Assembly: GCF_003315595.1 (NCBI RefSeq)
Contig: NZ_QNQU01000004.1
Span: 62,001-126,000, forward strand
Direction: 5' to 3'
DNA length: 64,000 nt
From: Pedobacter miscanthi
GTDB lineage: Bacteria; Bacteroidota; Bacteroidia; Sphingobacteriales; Sphingobacteriaceae
The position numbers and the translations under genes were made by a program. The notes below the pieces were generated by a model, which searched no databases, was not told the DNA's origin, and saw only the letters and a program-made list of their open reading frames with translations. Below are positions 7,538 to 16,106 of this stretch, in pieces. The stretch's first letter is position 1; every line of letters starts with the position of its first letter.

Positions 7538-9781
7538 ATGACTATCATCAAAAAAACTAGATCCATCTTTAAACGCTTTATTGAATTTCTTTCACCAACA
7601 GAAAAATCACCTGATATCGCAGGGAAGCTCATTGTTGCTTTTGTGGTGGTTTTTTTATCGGTAATGCATGTTTTTTATCTTTATCAGCACATTTCATCCG
7701 CGTATCTCATTGCCTACCTGCTGTTTTATATTGCCTGTGGCCTTATTCTTTCGATCTTAATCGTGTGGCTCTTAAAGCTGTTCCGATGCATTCCTTCTGT
7801 TTACCAGGTTGCCATTGTATTGGGTTACCTGGCGGCCTTCAACTTTTTTCATCTTCCTGAAACCTATGGCTGGTTACTGATTGCTGCGATGGTTCTTTTA
7901 CCAGTATTGATTTTAACGGGGCTTTACCAATGGAAAAAAGGTAGTTTATTTCCGTTAAAAAATGCAAAACGTATTTTTTGGTTTGCCGCGTTGATCCTCT
8001 CTTCGGGGGCATTTGTATGGGGACTTGCTGTTTTTTTAGGGCAGGGAAACAGCCCGCAGGATGTAGAAAATTATAAAATGAAAGGTAATTTGCCTGTTGC
8101 CTTGAATCTGCCAGATCCATCGCTAAAGGGCACTTACAACCCTACTTTTCTGACCTATGGAAGCGGAAAGGATAAATGGCGGACAGAATTTGGAGATGGT
8201 GTAGGGATAAAAACAAAAAGTATTGATGGATCGCGGTTACTTAAATCATGGGCCGGTATTTCGGGAAAATTGAGAACGATGTATTTTGGTTTCGATCAAA
8301 AAGCTTTACCCATGAATGCGCTGGTTTGGTATCCAAAAGAAAAAAAAGGACCGCTGCCCCTCGTGATGATTATCCATGGAAATCATTTGGGCCAGCAAGC
8401 TTCCGACCCGGGTTATACCTTTTTAGGAGAATTGTTTGCCAGTCGTGGCTATATGGTGGTTTCGGTTGATGAAAATTTCCTTAACCTTTCGCTTACTGAT
8501 CTGGGCGAATTTGGTGGAGGCCTGAAAAATGAAAACGCAGCAAGGGCCTGGTTGCTTTTAAAACACCTTGAACTGTTGCGCAATTGGAACAATACTGCCG
8601 GAAATATCTTTTATCAAAAAATAAATATGGATAAGATTGCCATCATCGGTCATTCCAGAGGTGGCGAAGCAGTAACCCATGCTGCAATGTTTAATAAACT
8701 TCACCATTATCCGGATGATGCGCGAGAAGTATTTAATTTTAATTTCAATATTGGTGCTGTTGTGGCCATTGCTCCTGTTGATGGTCAGTATAAGCCAGGA
8801 GGCACTTTAACGGTTGCGAAGGACATTAATTATTTTGTAATCCAGGGTGCACTCGATATGGATATGCAAACTTATGGCGGTTTAGCCACTATGAAAAGGA
8901 TAGAATTCTCACCAAATTTTAATGGATTTAAGGCCGGCCTTTATTTGAGTGCGGCCAATCACGGTCAGTTTAATTCGGTATGGGGCAGAAGAGATGATAC
9001 CGGGCCAGGCATTAACCGGTTTAATTTAAGGCAATTAATGACTGAACAGGAGCAGCAAAAAATATTAAGCGTGTTTGTCAGTTCTTTTTTAGAAACTACG
9101 ATTAATGATCAACCTGATTATAAGCCGCTTTTTATGGATTCGCGCTTCGGTAGAAACTGGTTGCCCAAAAAGTTGTATATGAGCCAGTTTGAACCTGCCC
9201 AAAAAACAGTACTGGCCAATTTTGATGAAGATGTGGATGTTAATTCGGCAACTATTAACGGCGGCCGGTTTACCACGAGCGGGTTGCGCGAGTGGAAAGA
9301 GCAGCAGAATAAATTTTTGTGGGGATTGCAGGTTACAAAAGCCGTTTACCTGGGCTGGGACAGCATAAAACCAAAACATCAGCCTGCTTTCTTTTCCCTC
9401 AGCCTATCAGCCCCGATTTCATTATCCGGCAAAATGCTGAGCTTTTCATTGGCCCAGGGGAAAGAAAATGACGGAAAAGCTAAACCGATCAACTTCACAA
9501 TTTTGCTGGAAGATGGTAAAAAACGGCAATTTTCTTTTCCACTTAGCAGCTGTAGTTACCTGCAGCCACAAATGGCCAAAAACCTGAGCAAGTTTAAGCT
9601 GCTCAACGATTATCCAAACTCGGAAGCAGTGCCCGACTTTTTCTATTTTGATGTGGCTAAAATTTTGGGAACCGGTACATCGTTTCAGCTTAACGATGTG
9701 CGTAAAATCAGGTTTGTATTTAATAAAACGGTTTCGGGTGATGTTATTATGGACGATCTTCTGATCATTAATAAACCATAA
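7538..9781 (+). CDS. Membrane-anchored alpha/beta hydrolase
   Basis: About 747 residues from ATG 7538 (the frame is open to 7478, but those extra 20 residues are unlikely to be translated). The first 180 residues hold five to six hydrophobic helices. The rest is a large soluble domain with an alpha/beta-hydrolase core: the oxyanion strand LVMIIHGNHLG, the nucleophile elbow IGHSRGGEAV (Ser in G-H-S-R-G), an acid loop near IQGALDMDM and a histidine in SAANHGQFN. A further 200-residue beta-rich C-terminal region follows. This is the architecture of a membrane-tethered esterase or lipase, with the catalytic side probably facing the periplasm. It stands alone and ends in a hairpin shared with the convergent Crp gene. 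The substrate is unknown. Confidence 0.8.
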   Translation: MTIIKKTRSIFKRFIEFLSPTEKSPDIAGKLIVAFVVVFLSVMHVFYLYQHISSAYLIAYLLFYIACGLILSILIVWLLKLFRCIPSVYQVAIVLGYLAAFNFFHLPETYGWLLIAAMVLLPVLILTGLYQWKKGSLFPLKNAKRIFWFAALILSSGAFVWGLAVFLGQGNSPQDVENYKMKGNLPVALNLPDPSLKGTYNPTFLTYGSGKDKWRTEFGDGVGIKTKSIDGSRLLKSWAGISGKLRTMYFGFDQKALPMNALVWYPKEKKGPLPLVMIIHGNHLGQQASDPGYTFLGELFASRGYMVVSVDENFLNLSLTDLGEFGGGLKNENAARAWLLLKHLELLRNWNNTAGNIFYQKINMDKIAIIGHSRGGEAVTHAAMFNKLHHYPDDAREVFNFNFNIGAVVAIAPVDGQYKPGGTLTVAKDINYFVIQGALDMDMQTYGGLATMKRIEFSPNFNGFKAGLYLSAANHGQFNSVWGRRDDTGPGINRFNLRQLMTEQEQQKILSVFVSSFLETTINDQPDYKPLFMDSRFGRNWLPKKLYMSQFEPAQKTVLANFDEDVDVNSATINGGRFTTSGLREWKEQQNKFLWGLQVTKAVYLGWDSIKPKHQPAFFSLSLSAPISLSGKMLSFSLAQGKENDGKAKPINFTILLEDGKKRQFSFPLSSCSYLQPQMAKNLSKFKLLNDYPNSEAVPDFFYFDVAKILGTGTSFQLNDVRKIRFVFNKTVSGDVIMDDLLIINKP

Positions 9782-9790
9782 CAATAACCG

Positions 9791-9823
9791 CTGTTGAATA
9801 AGATCTTCATTCTTATTCAACAG
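9791..9823. terminator. Bidirectional hairpin between convergent genes
   Basis: Perfect 12-bp stem CTGTTGAATAAG / CTTATTCAACAG with a 9-base loop, placed exactly between the convergent stops at 9781 and 9833. It has no long T tract, so termination strength is uncertain. Confidence 0.65.
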
Positions 9824-9832
9824 CAAGGTATG

Positions 9833-10492
9833 CTAACCGAAGTAGGTTTCCTTTAACATTAAAGACCAGGGTTTGTGAATCAGTTTTTCGTTAAATATTT
9901 CATCAAGCTGTATATCGTGTTCCGATCTCAGGGCTAAATGTGGTTCGAGATAGGAGAGCAGCAGTTCTGCAGGGATCCGTTCGGATAAACCAGGGTACAT
10001 GCGTCTGAATAATCGGGTTTTATTCTCAATGTTCTGCATCCTGAACAGGATATTCCTGTTGTTCGCATCGGCCATCGCATTGCGCAGCAGATAAAAGTTA
10101 AATAACGAATCGAGCGAAGGATACCAGTTACAACCTTCTTCAAGCTCTTTCTTATCTATAATCAATACAACAGTATCTTCAATAGCTAAAAGATTAAAAG
10201 TATGGTCGGTAAAGCTAAAATCATCGCAGATGTAAATGCTTCCGGGTTTGCCCAACCATATATTAGCCTGTTCTGCATCCTTATTCAGCAAAAAGCCATT
10301 TACCAATCCATCTGCTATAATAATGATGCTGCCATTTGCGGCAGTACTGTTTGGCCTGAAAAGGGGTTTTCCTTTTTGGATGGTAAAAAAGGCGGTATGC
10401 CTGTACAGAAAACGAAGCGCTGCCCTGTCTTTTACCCGGTCTAATAAAGGAAGAAAAACCTTATAAAAATATTTAATATAAGCTACATCCAT
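9833..10492 (-). CDS. Crp/Fnr-type regulator with cyclic-nucleotide-like domain
   Basis: A 219-residue protein with a Crp-type jelly-roll domain at about residues 30-125 (FFTIQKGKPLFRPN, the family's opening strand, to DTVVLIIDKKELEE), the dimerisation helix, and a short C-terminal helical region (RIPAELLLSYLEPHLALRSEHD). That region sits where Bacteroidota Crp-like proteins carry the helix-turn-helix but matches poorly. The phosphate-binding cassette of true cAMP receptors is not obvious, so the ligand is unknown. The usual DNA-recognition helix signature is weak; it may bind DNA atypically. It is convergent with the hydrolase and 250 bases from the receiver-Crp fusion, another Crp-type protein on the same strand. 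Confidence 0.7.
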   Translation of the reverse strand: MDVAYIKYFYKVFLPLLDRVKDRAALRFLYRHTAFFTIQKGKPLFRPNSTAANGSIIIIADGLVNGFLLNKDAEQANIWLGKPGSIYICDDFSFTDHTFNLLAIEDTVVLIIDKKELEEGCNWYPSLDSLFNFYLLRNAMADANNRNILFRMQNIENKTRLFRRMYPGLSERIPAELLLSYLEPHLALRSEHDIQLDEIFNEKLIHKPWSLMLKETYFG

Positions 10493-10749
10493 GTTAATTT
10501 AGTTAAGTGGTTTAGTATCATCATTATTTGGTTTATTGTTTGTTATTCGGTATTGTTAAGCCCCACATTTTCAAACCTCACATTAATGTACACGCTTTAA
10601 AAACGTTTTAGTTTTTTAGCCATGGCCATGATTATAAATATTATACTAACCCTTTCAGATTAGTTTTTACTAAGTTCTGTATCTAAATTTAATTTCCCTC
10701 TGATCTTGGTCAACCCTTATCTTGATCTTTCTCATTTTTAACCAAAACA

Positions 10750-11811
10750 TCAGTTTTTCATCATTTTTAACGCTTTTATATCCGTTACGATAATATTGTT
10801 GCCTGCTTTTTTAACTAAGCCCTCTTTTGTAAAATCGCCCAGTACACGGCTTAATGTTTCGGTTGCAATACCTACCAAACAGGCCAGATCGTACCTGGGT
10901 AGAATAAATCTGCCATTATCATCGTCCTGCCCGGGTTGTGTAAGACTGATAATGGCATTTGCAATCCGCTTGCGTACCGAGTAATAAGCTATATTTAACA
11001 GTTTTTCGTCGCGGTTGTTTAGCGTTTGGGCAAGATCTTTTGCAAAAACTGCAAATATTTCAGGATAGTCAGTAATTAAGTGTTGCACATCGTTAAAAGG
11101 GATGGTTAATATCTCGGTACTATCTATCGCTTCGGCAATTTCTTTGTTTTCGGTACCTAATAATGTGCCCTGAAGTCCAAAATACTCGTGCGGGCCATAA
11201 ATGCCTGTAATCAGTACATTCCCGGCGGTATCTGCCACATAAGTTTTTATCTTCCCCGACACAATATAATGGAGGCCAAGTGCACGTCTTTCTCCTTTGT
11301 AATAAAGCACCTGGTTTTTTTTAAAATGCCTGGGCAAACTTCCTTCAAACCGCGATCGTAACCACGATAAATCGTCTTTGGTGTTGTGTATATTTCTTAA
11401 CTGGGTATGTTGTTTTAAAAATAATTCGTGTTGTAATCTTTTTTTTCTGAGCCTAACCTCAACCTGGTTAAGCAGTTCTCCATCATCAAAGGGGTTCATC
11501 AGGTAGCCATCGGCGCCAAGTTCCATTACCCTGCGGGCAAGGTCGTAATCTTTGTTATTCAATAGCATTATAAAATTTATTCCCGCGGTTTCCCTAAATT
11601 TATTAATAACCTGTAACAACCCGATCCCATCTATTTCATTAACATTTACTCCTGAAATGATAATGTCAACAGGTGTAGTCCTGATCATCTCTATCGCCTG
11701 CTTTCCACTGTTTGTTGATTTTACATCGTATTTTGCGATAGTAAGTATTTCTGTGATTTTTATCCTTAAATCAAAATCCTCGAGTACAATCAAGACTTTA
11801 GATCCCTCCAT
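10750..11811 (-). CDS. Degenerate receiver domain fused to Crp/Fnr-type transcription factor
   Basis: A 353-residue fusion. Residues 1-120 fold like a response-regulator receiver (VLIVLEDFDLR, ADGYLMNPFDDGEL), but the phosphoacceptor position is G54 (DIIISGVNV), the conserved Thr is L84 and the conserved Lys is N106. Phosphorylation is therefore unlikely. Residues about 155-270 are a Crp jelly roll (HFKKNQVLYYKGERRALG, YGPHEYFG). Residues about 290-345 are a Crp-type winged helix with LARYD-like start and the recognition helix GIATETLSRVLGDF, close to the FNR E-x-x-S-R signature. No cysteine cluster is seen, so it is not an iron-sulfur FNR. It is monocistronic. The pseudo-receiver probably acts as a dimerisation or protein-binding platform. 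Confidence 0.85.
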   Translation of the reverse strand: MEGSKVLIVLEDFDLRIKITEILTIAKYDVKSTNSGKQAIEMIRTTPVDIIISGVNVNEIDGIGLLQVINKFRETAGINFIMLLNNKDYDLARRVMELGADGYLMNPFDDGELLNQVEVRLRKKRLQHELFLKQHTQLRNIHNTKDDLSWLRSRFEGSLPRHFKKNQVLYYKGERRALGLHYIVSGKIKTYVADTAGNVLITGIYGPHEYFGLQGTLLGTENKEIAEAIDSTEILTIPFNDVQHLITDYPEIFAVFAKDLAQTLNNRDEKLLNIAYYSVRKRIANAIISLTQPGQDDDNGRFILPRYDLACLVGIATETLSRVLGDFTKEGLVKKAGNNIIVTDIKALKMMKN

Positions 11812-11870
11812 TTAAATTTTATGTTTAACCCTAAGGACAATCATTGTTATTTGAATAAGTAAAAAAGGCA

Positions 11871-12089
11871 TTAAGGCTTATTCCCGGATACTGTTTTTAT
11901 CTGATTAATATTTTTGCTGCAAGCCAGGCTGTTAACGCTCGAAAAGGAAGATGGATGATTGGGGATGATATAAGAAGCTGCAGAAATTGAAAGTAATTTA
12001 TTTTGGTTGTGCGCAACTTTTGTAAAACAAAGCCCGACAAAATTGGCACCAATAGGTATGCGGTGATGTAATAGACTAAAAATTTTCAT
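11871..12089 (-). CDS. Possible small protein (72 aa), doubtful
   Basis: An open frame from ATG 12089 giving a 72-residue, serine- and asparagine-rich product with no recognisable motif, signal peptide or membrane segment. It lies in a 610-base gap between the receiver-Crp gene and a membrane protein gene. No convincing ribosome site or terminator accompanies it. It may be real, but a chance frame is at least as likely. Confidence 0.25.
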   Translation of the reverse strand: MKIFSLLHHRIPIGANFVGLCFTKVAHNQNKLLSISAASYIIPNHPSSFSSVNSLACSKNINQIKTVSGNKP

Positions 12090-12421
12090 TTATGAATATG
12101 TAGTTAAAGCGATCAGCCGTTGCCAGTTTATTTGCAAATGGAGATCAGGAGCAAAAAACATCTTGATTAAAAAGGAGATCATATTGATTAGCCTATCAAA
12201 AAAACTACAGGTTTTTTTAACGCGGGATTGCAAGAAAAACATTTCCTTTAGGTTTTAATAGGGATTAATAGACAAATTTCCAATAAAAATGATGATAAAT
12301 ATGCATAAATAGATTGATAATTGTCAAATTATTTATTGATTATAGTTAAAAATACCCAAATTAAGCTGCCGCAGGTATTATTTAAGTGCTTTGCCTAAGT
12401 TGAAAATGCTGTTTACAGTAG
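12090..12421. other. AT-rich intergenic stretch with no recognisable gene
   Basis: I see no coding potential, repeat or clear hairpin apart from the short AAAAAACTACAGGTTTTTTT pairing near 12200 (AAAAAAC/GTTTTTT), which could be a weak terminator. Confidence 0.4.
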
Positions 12422-13120
12422 TTAATTAGTGGTTTCTATAGCCTGATTAACTTTTCGCGCTGTTTTATATATTATGATACTTCTCTGCTCGGTTGGTGAA
12501 TAATAAATATTAAAAGATGAGGTGCTGCCGATAAAAACAACAGGACTGTTTGCTTTTTCAGCGCAGGAGTTCTGAACGGCTCCTAAATTCATTGTGCTGT
12601 TTAAACAGTTTTGAATACAGTTGTCAATCCGGTTAACAACCATAAAAGTGGTTAATATACAGCAGGAGATAAAGAGGTGAATGGATAAATAGCTGAACTG
12701 GAACATCCTGATGTGAAAGAGGATAATCCACAAAACAAGTAAAAGGATCAATGAAACCCCAATCAGGAGCAACGATGTTCCGGTTTGTTCGGAACTGATG
12801 AGTGCAGGCAAAAAAGAAAATGGTAATATTCCGATCAGAAAAGCCAGGTTTCGGGCACGTTTTAACGTCGTAGTATCAAAAATCCATAAGTGCATGATAA
12901 AGCCAAGCGTAATGAAAAAAGGTAAAAAAATCAAAAAAACTGATGTTTCCCAATGATTGAGGCCCCTTTGAGACGATATCAGGTCGCTAATATCATCAAA
13001 GTTGAGGATTTCGACATTAAGACTGGTAAAAAAGTAATATTCACCAAATCCTGTAAGCAGCACAAGGTAAATGATTGTTAATATCAGGTATCTGAGAAAC
13101 AATCCATAAATAGAGTCCAT
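12422..13120 (-). CDS. Polytopic membrane protein of unknown function
   Basis: About 232 residues from ATG 13120 (MDSIYGLFLRYLILT). The frame is open further upstream to 13267, and ATG 13132 is an alternative, but the longer N-terminus looks unlike a natural protein start. Five hydrophobic helices are visible: near residues 5-28, 60-80, 90-110, 118-140 and 145-165, with a C-terminal soluble domain of about 65 residues that contains three cysteines (NCIQNCLN, NSCAEK). I recognise no family. It stands alone between the Crp-fusion gene and repeat copy 2. The clustered cysteines suggest a disulfide-bonded periplasmic tail, which is an inference from topology. Confidence 0.65.
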   Translation of the reverse strand: MDSIYGLFLRYLILTIIYLVLLTGFGEYYFFTSLNVEILNFDDISDLISSQRGLNHWETSVFLIFLPFFITLGFIMHLWIFDTTTLKRARNLAFLIGILPFSFLPALISSEQTGTSLLLIGVSLILLLVLWIILFHIRMFQFSYLSIHLFISCCILTTFMVVNRIDNCIQNCLNSTMNLGAVQNSCAEKANSPVVFIGSTSSFNIYYSPTEQRSIIIYKTARKVNQAIETTN

Positions 13121-13284
13121 TTTAGCTGTCATTTTAAATTGATAAGCCAGTAAAATGTAACCCGTAAACAAAAACTGGGAACATAGGGATAGATTTAACT
13201 TCAAATTTGCTAAGCTATTGCCGGATTTCCCTTGATAGAAATTAAGGTGATTGGTGATTGTGATCAAAATGGCTCTTCACCAGA

Positions 13285-13610
13285 TACTACCTATAAAACT
13301 CAGGTGATCTCAGATGCCTAAGGTGGTGATAAAAAATAAACATTACGCTATTTGATTTACCACTGAGTCACCTGAGAACATCTAAGCTATTCAAATAGTC
13401 GTTTTATGAATTGCACGCTATTTAACCATATAAGGAATATGAGAGCATGTAAGCTTATATACCCTTAAATGTCTTACATGGTAAAAAATGGCCTGGGTGC
13501 AATGAAGCCAATATCCATCTTAATACTCAGCGGGGTTAAATCGAGATAGATCTATTTGTTCCATTACAGATGTAAAATCGGTACAAGTAGCGTTTCGATC
13601 GAGATGACGA
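13285..13610 (+). repeat. Composite intergenic repeat A-B-C, copy 2
   Basis: Same order as at 4914-5276: module A (CTCAGGTGATCTCAGATGCCTAAGG ... GAGTCACCTGAG, 13295-13380), module B (ACCATATAAGG ... CTTACATGGT, 13430-13488) and module C (TCGAGATAGATCT ... CGATCGAGATGACG, 13540-13610). Long stretches outside the palindromes also match copy 1, for example GGTGGTGATAAAAAATAAAC, so the whole unit was copied. Confidence 0.8.
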
Positions 13611-13717
13611 TTTTTTTCGAGAGTATACCATTGGTATTAATTTGAGTTTAATTTATTTATCTTGTAATCAGTTTGTTATGTGTTTTTAATAAAATTATTA
13701 ATCCTAATATTTGTATC

Positions 13718-13735
13718 GTACGAAAAACATCGTAC
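13718..13735. promoter_or_regulatory. Probable BlaI operator
   Basis: Perfect inverted repeat GTACGA-AAAACA-TCGTAC ending 9 bases before the blaI-like start codon. BlaI/MecI repressors bind dyads of the TACA/TGTA type near their own promoter; this dyad keeps the GTAC core. A near-consensus -7 element (TAATATTTG) lies immediately upstream, so occupancy would cover the transcription start. Confidence 0.6.
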
Positions 13736-13744
13736 CTTTAGGAT

Positions 13745-14134
13745 ATGAAAAGTATTCAAACTGATAATAATCTGCCCGAACCTACCAAAGCTGAACTTGA
13801 AATCCTTCAGGTACTATGGGAGTTTGGACCGAGTACTGTTCGGTTTGTAAACGATAAACTGAACGAAAAGAGGGAAGTAAACTATACTTCAACTTTAAAG
13901 CAGATGCAGATTTTAACGGAAAAAGGAATTTTAAAACGTGATGAGAGCCAAATGAAACACATTTATATTCCGGTAGAGGCAGAGGAGAAAACCAAAGTAC
14001 AGTTGCTTGATCGTTTCGTAAATACGCTATACAAAGGATCTGCTTCGCAATTGATGATGCAGCTTTTGGGTAATGAGAAAACGTCAAAACAGGAAATAGA
14101 AGAGATTAAGCGGCTATTGGATAGCATGGAATAA
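13745..14134 (+). CDS. BlaI/MecI/CopY family transcriptional repressor
   Basis: A 129-residue winged-helix repressor of the BlaI/MecI family. The signature opening PTKAELEILQVLWEFGPSTVRFVNDKL is followed by the wing (NYTSTLKQMQILTEKGILKRDES) and a C-terminal dimerisation region (LLDRFVNTLYKGSASQLMMQLLG) where family members are cleaved during induction. It is followed after 34 bases by an M56 peptidase gene, the usual partner whose membrane protease activity relieves repression. In Bacteroidota this pair often controls outer-membrane receptor genes and not beta-lactamase, consistent with the receptor gene downstream. A dyad operator lies just before the start. Confidence 0.92.
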   Translation: MKSIQTDNNLPEPTKAELEILQVLWEFGPSTVRFVNDKLNEKREVNYTSTLKQMQILTEKGILKRDESQMKHIYIPVEAEEKTKVQLLDRFVNTLYKGSASQLMMQLLGNEKTSKQEIEEIKRLLDSME

Positions 14135-14168
14135 TTAATAACAACAGATTCTACAAAGAACCACAATT

Positions 14169-16076
14169 ATGGAATTCAAATTAATTAACCTTTTGCCCGA
14201 AAACTGGCTTCATGCCCTGGGTGCCACCTTGTTCCACTCGTTATGGCTTGGGGTAATTTTAGCTTTGCTTGCCGGTTTGGTAATGTTTACCACCCGTAAG
14301 GCGAGCGCAGCATTACGTTATAATTTACTTACAGTATGTTTAGGGCTTTTTGTTATTGCAATCGGTTTTGCCTTTTATACAGAACTTCAAAAACCAGTAT
14401 ATCCTGCTCAATCGCAGGTAGTGCACCAAACGGGGATTAACCTGCCCAATGCAATAACCGATCAGCAGGTAGTTACTAATGTGCAGCAGGATATGTATTC
14501 AGTTATTAGCAAAGTACTTTCGTTATGGAATGCTTATGCCTATCAGATTGTTTTGGTGTGGTTCCTGATCATCTGTGGAAAAAGTATCCAGTTAATGGTT
14601 GGCTTAAACGGTGTGTATCATCTACGCAGGCATAAAACCTATGCTGCGGGTCAGAAATGGGACGAAAAATTAAATGAACTGGCTGCAAAATTAGGCTTAA
14701 CACAGCAGGTTAAGCTGGTGCAGTCGGGCATTGCACAGGTGCCCATGGTAGTAGGGCATTTTAAGCCTTTAATCCTTATTCCAATAGGGTTAATCAATGG
14801 TTTGTCGAATGCCGAAGTAGAGGCTATCCTCTCACACGAACTGGCGCATATTAAACGTAAAGATTACCTGGTAAACGTATTACAGAGTTTTATCGAAATT
14901 GTATTCTTCTTTAACCCGGCGGTACTTTGGGTATCGCAATTAATAAAAACAGAGCGCGAACATTGTTGCGATGATTTGGCCATTGCCTGTGTTAACGATC
15001 GTAAAAACTATGTTCAGGCCCTTATCGTGTGCCAGGAGTTTAAGCAGCGTGCACCTGCTTACGCCATGGCGGTTACGGGCAGGAAAGGTAGCCTGCTGCA
15101 CAGAGCAAGCAGGATGTTATTCAATACCAATTCAACTTTAAACAAAATGGAAAAAACAATATTAACCATCGCCCTGATATCGGTAGTGGTTTGCACTGCA
15201 GCCTTTAAAAGCGTAGGCAGTGCAAAAACAGTTACCAAAAAAGAAATAGCCAGTTCAATTGTGGCTTTACAGGATACCATCAGGAAAAATAAACCTGCAG
15301 AAAAAAAGTCAGGAGATCAACTGGAAAAAGAGATCAACGCAAAAATGGACCGCCAGTTGAAACAGCTGGATGAAAAACAAAAACAACAGGAAACGAAGGA
15401 AGATTTAAAAGCCAGGCAAGCCGATGAAAAAGCTTTAAGGGGTGATGCAAAAAAAGCAAGGGAAGATGCAAGGGTGAGAGAAGAGGATGCCAAAGCAAGG
15501 ATTGCAGATGAAAAGCTTAGAAAGGAAGACGAGAGGTTTGCAAAAGAAGATGCTAAATTAGCTGCTGAAGATGCAAAATGGGCTAAGGAGGATGAGAAAT
15601 GGGCAAAAGCAGATGAGAAATGGGCTCAGGATGATAAAAATAGTCAAAATCATCAGGTACCTAGACCACCTCGTCCGCCACGCCCCGCCAGAGCGCCAAG
15701 GGCACCTAAAGCACCGCAGGTATCAGGAGCTGCAGTAGCTGTACCTGCCACGCCGGCAACTCCACCCACACCTCCAACTCCTCCGGTTTATAATGAAAGT
15801 ACGAGCACAAAAACGGGTTCGCAGCGAACAGTTACTTCAAAAACGGTAACCAATGGCGATGGACATGATTATACCAGCGAAATCAATCAGGAGCTGATGA
15901 AAGATGGTATAATCAGCAGTACCAACAAACTTTCTTATAAGCTTAACAAAGATGAATTGATTGTAAACGGTATAAAACAAAATGCTGATGTTCAGCAAAA
16001 ATATAAAAAGAGGTTTTTAAAGAATGATGGCCACTCTTTGATGTATAATTTCCTGGTCGAAAATAATAAAAACTAA
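14169..16076 (+). CDS. M56 family (BlaR1-like) membrane metallopeptidase
   Basis: A 635-residue inner-membrane zinc peptidase. Helices lie near residues 15-37, 45-70 and 120-145, then the cytoplasmic gluzincin domain with HELAH (H223, E224, H227) and the downstream zinc ligand in TEREHCCDD near residue 262, and a fourth helix near 330. Unlike BlaR1 it has no penicillin-binding sensor domain. Instead, residues 375-495 are a highly charged coiled-coil-like run with repeated EDAKWAKEDEK units, then a proline-rich PRPPRPARAPRAP linker and a 100-residue C-terminal domain probably in the periplasm. It is predicted to inactivate the BlaI-type repressor encoded 34 bases upstream on receiving an envelope signal. 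The low-complexity segment varies greatly between species in this family. Confidence 0.9.
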   Translation: MEFKLINLLPENWLHALGATLFHSLWLGVILALLAGLVMFTTRKASAALRYNLLTVCLGLFVIAIGFAFYTELQKPVYPAQSQVVHQTGINLPNAITDQQVVTNVQQDMYSVISKVLSLWNAYAYQIVLVWFLIICGKSIQLMVGLNGVYHLRRHKTYAAGQKWDEKLNELAAKLGLTQQVKLVQSGIAQVPMVVGHFKPLILIPIGLINGLSNAEVEAILSHELAHIKRKDYLVNVLQSFIEIVFFFNPAVLWVSQLIKTEREHCCDDLAIACVNDRKNYVQALIVCQEFKQRAPAYAMAVTGRKGSLLHRASRMLFNTNSTLNKMEKTILTIALISVVVCTAAFKSVGSAKTVTKKEIASSIVALQDTIRKNKPAEKKSGDQLEKEINAKMDRQLKQLDEKQKQQETKEDLKARQADEKALRGDAKKAREDARVREEDAKARIADEKLRKEDERFAKEDAKLAAEDAKWAKEDEKWAKADEKWAQDDKNSQNHQVPRPPRPPRPARAPRAPKAPQVSGAAVAVPATPATPPTPPTPPVYNESTSTKTGSQRTVTSKTVTNGDGHDYTSEINQELMKDGIISSTNKLSYKLNKDELIVNGIKQNADVQQKYKKRFLKNDGHSLMYNFLVENNKN

Positions 16077-16106
16077 AATCTAAAAGCGCTAATCCAACCC
16101 CACATC

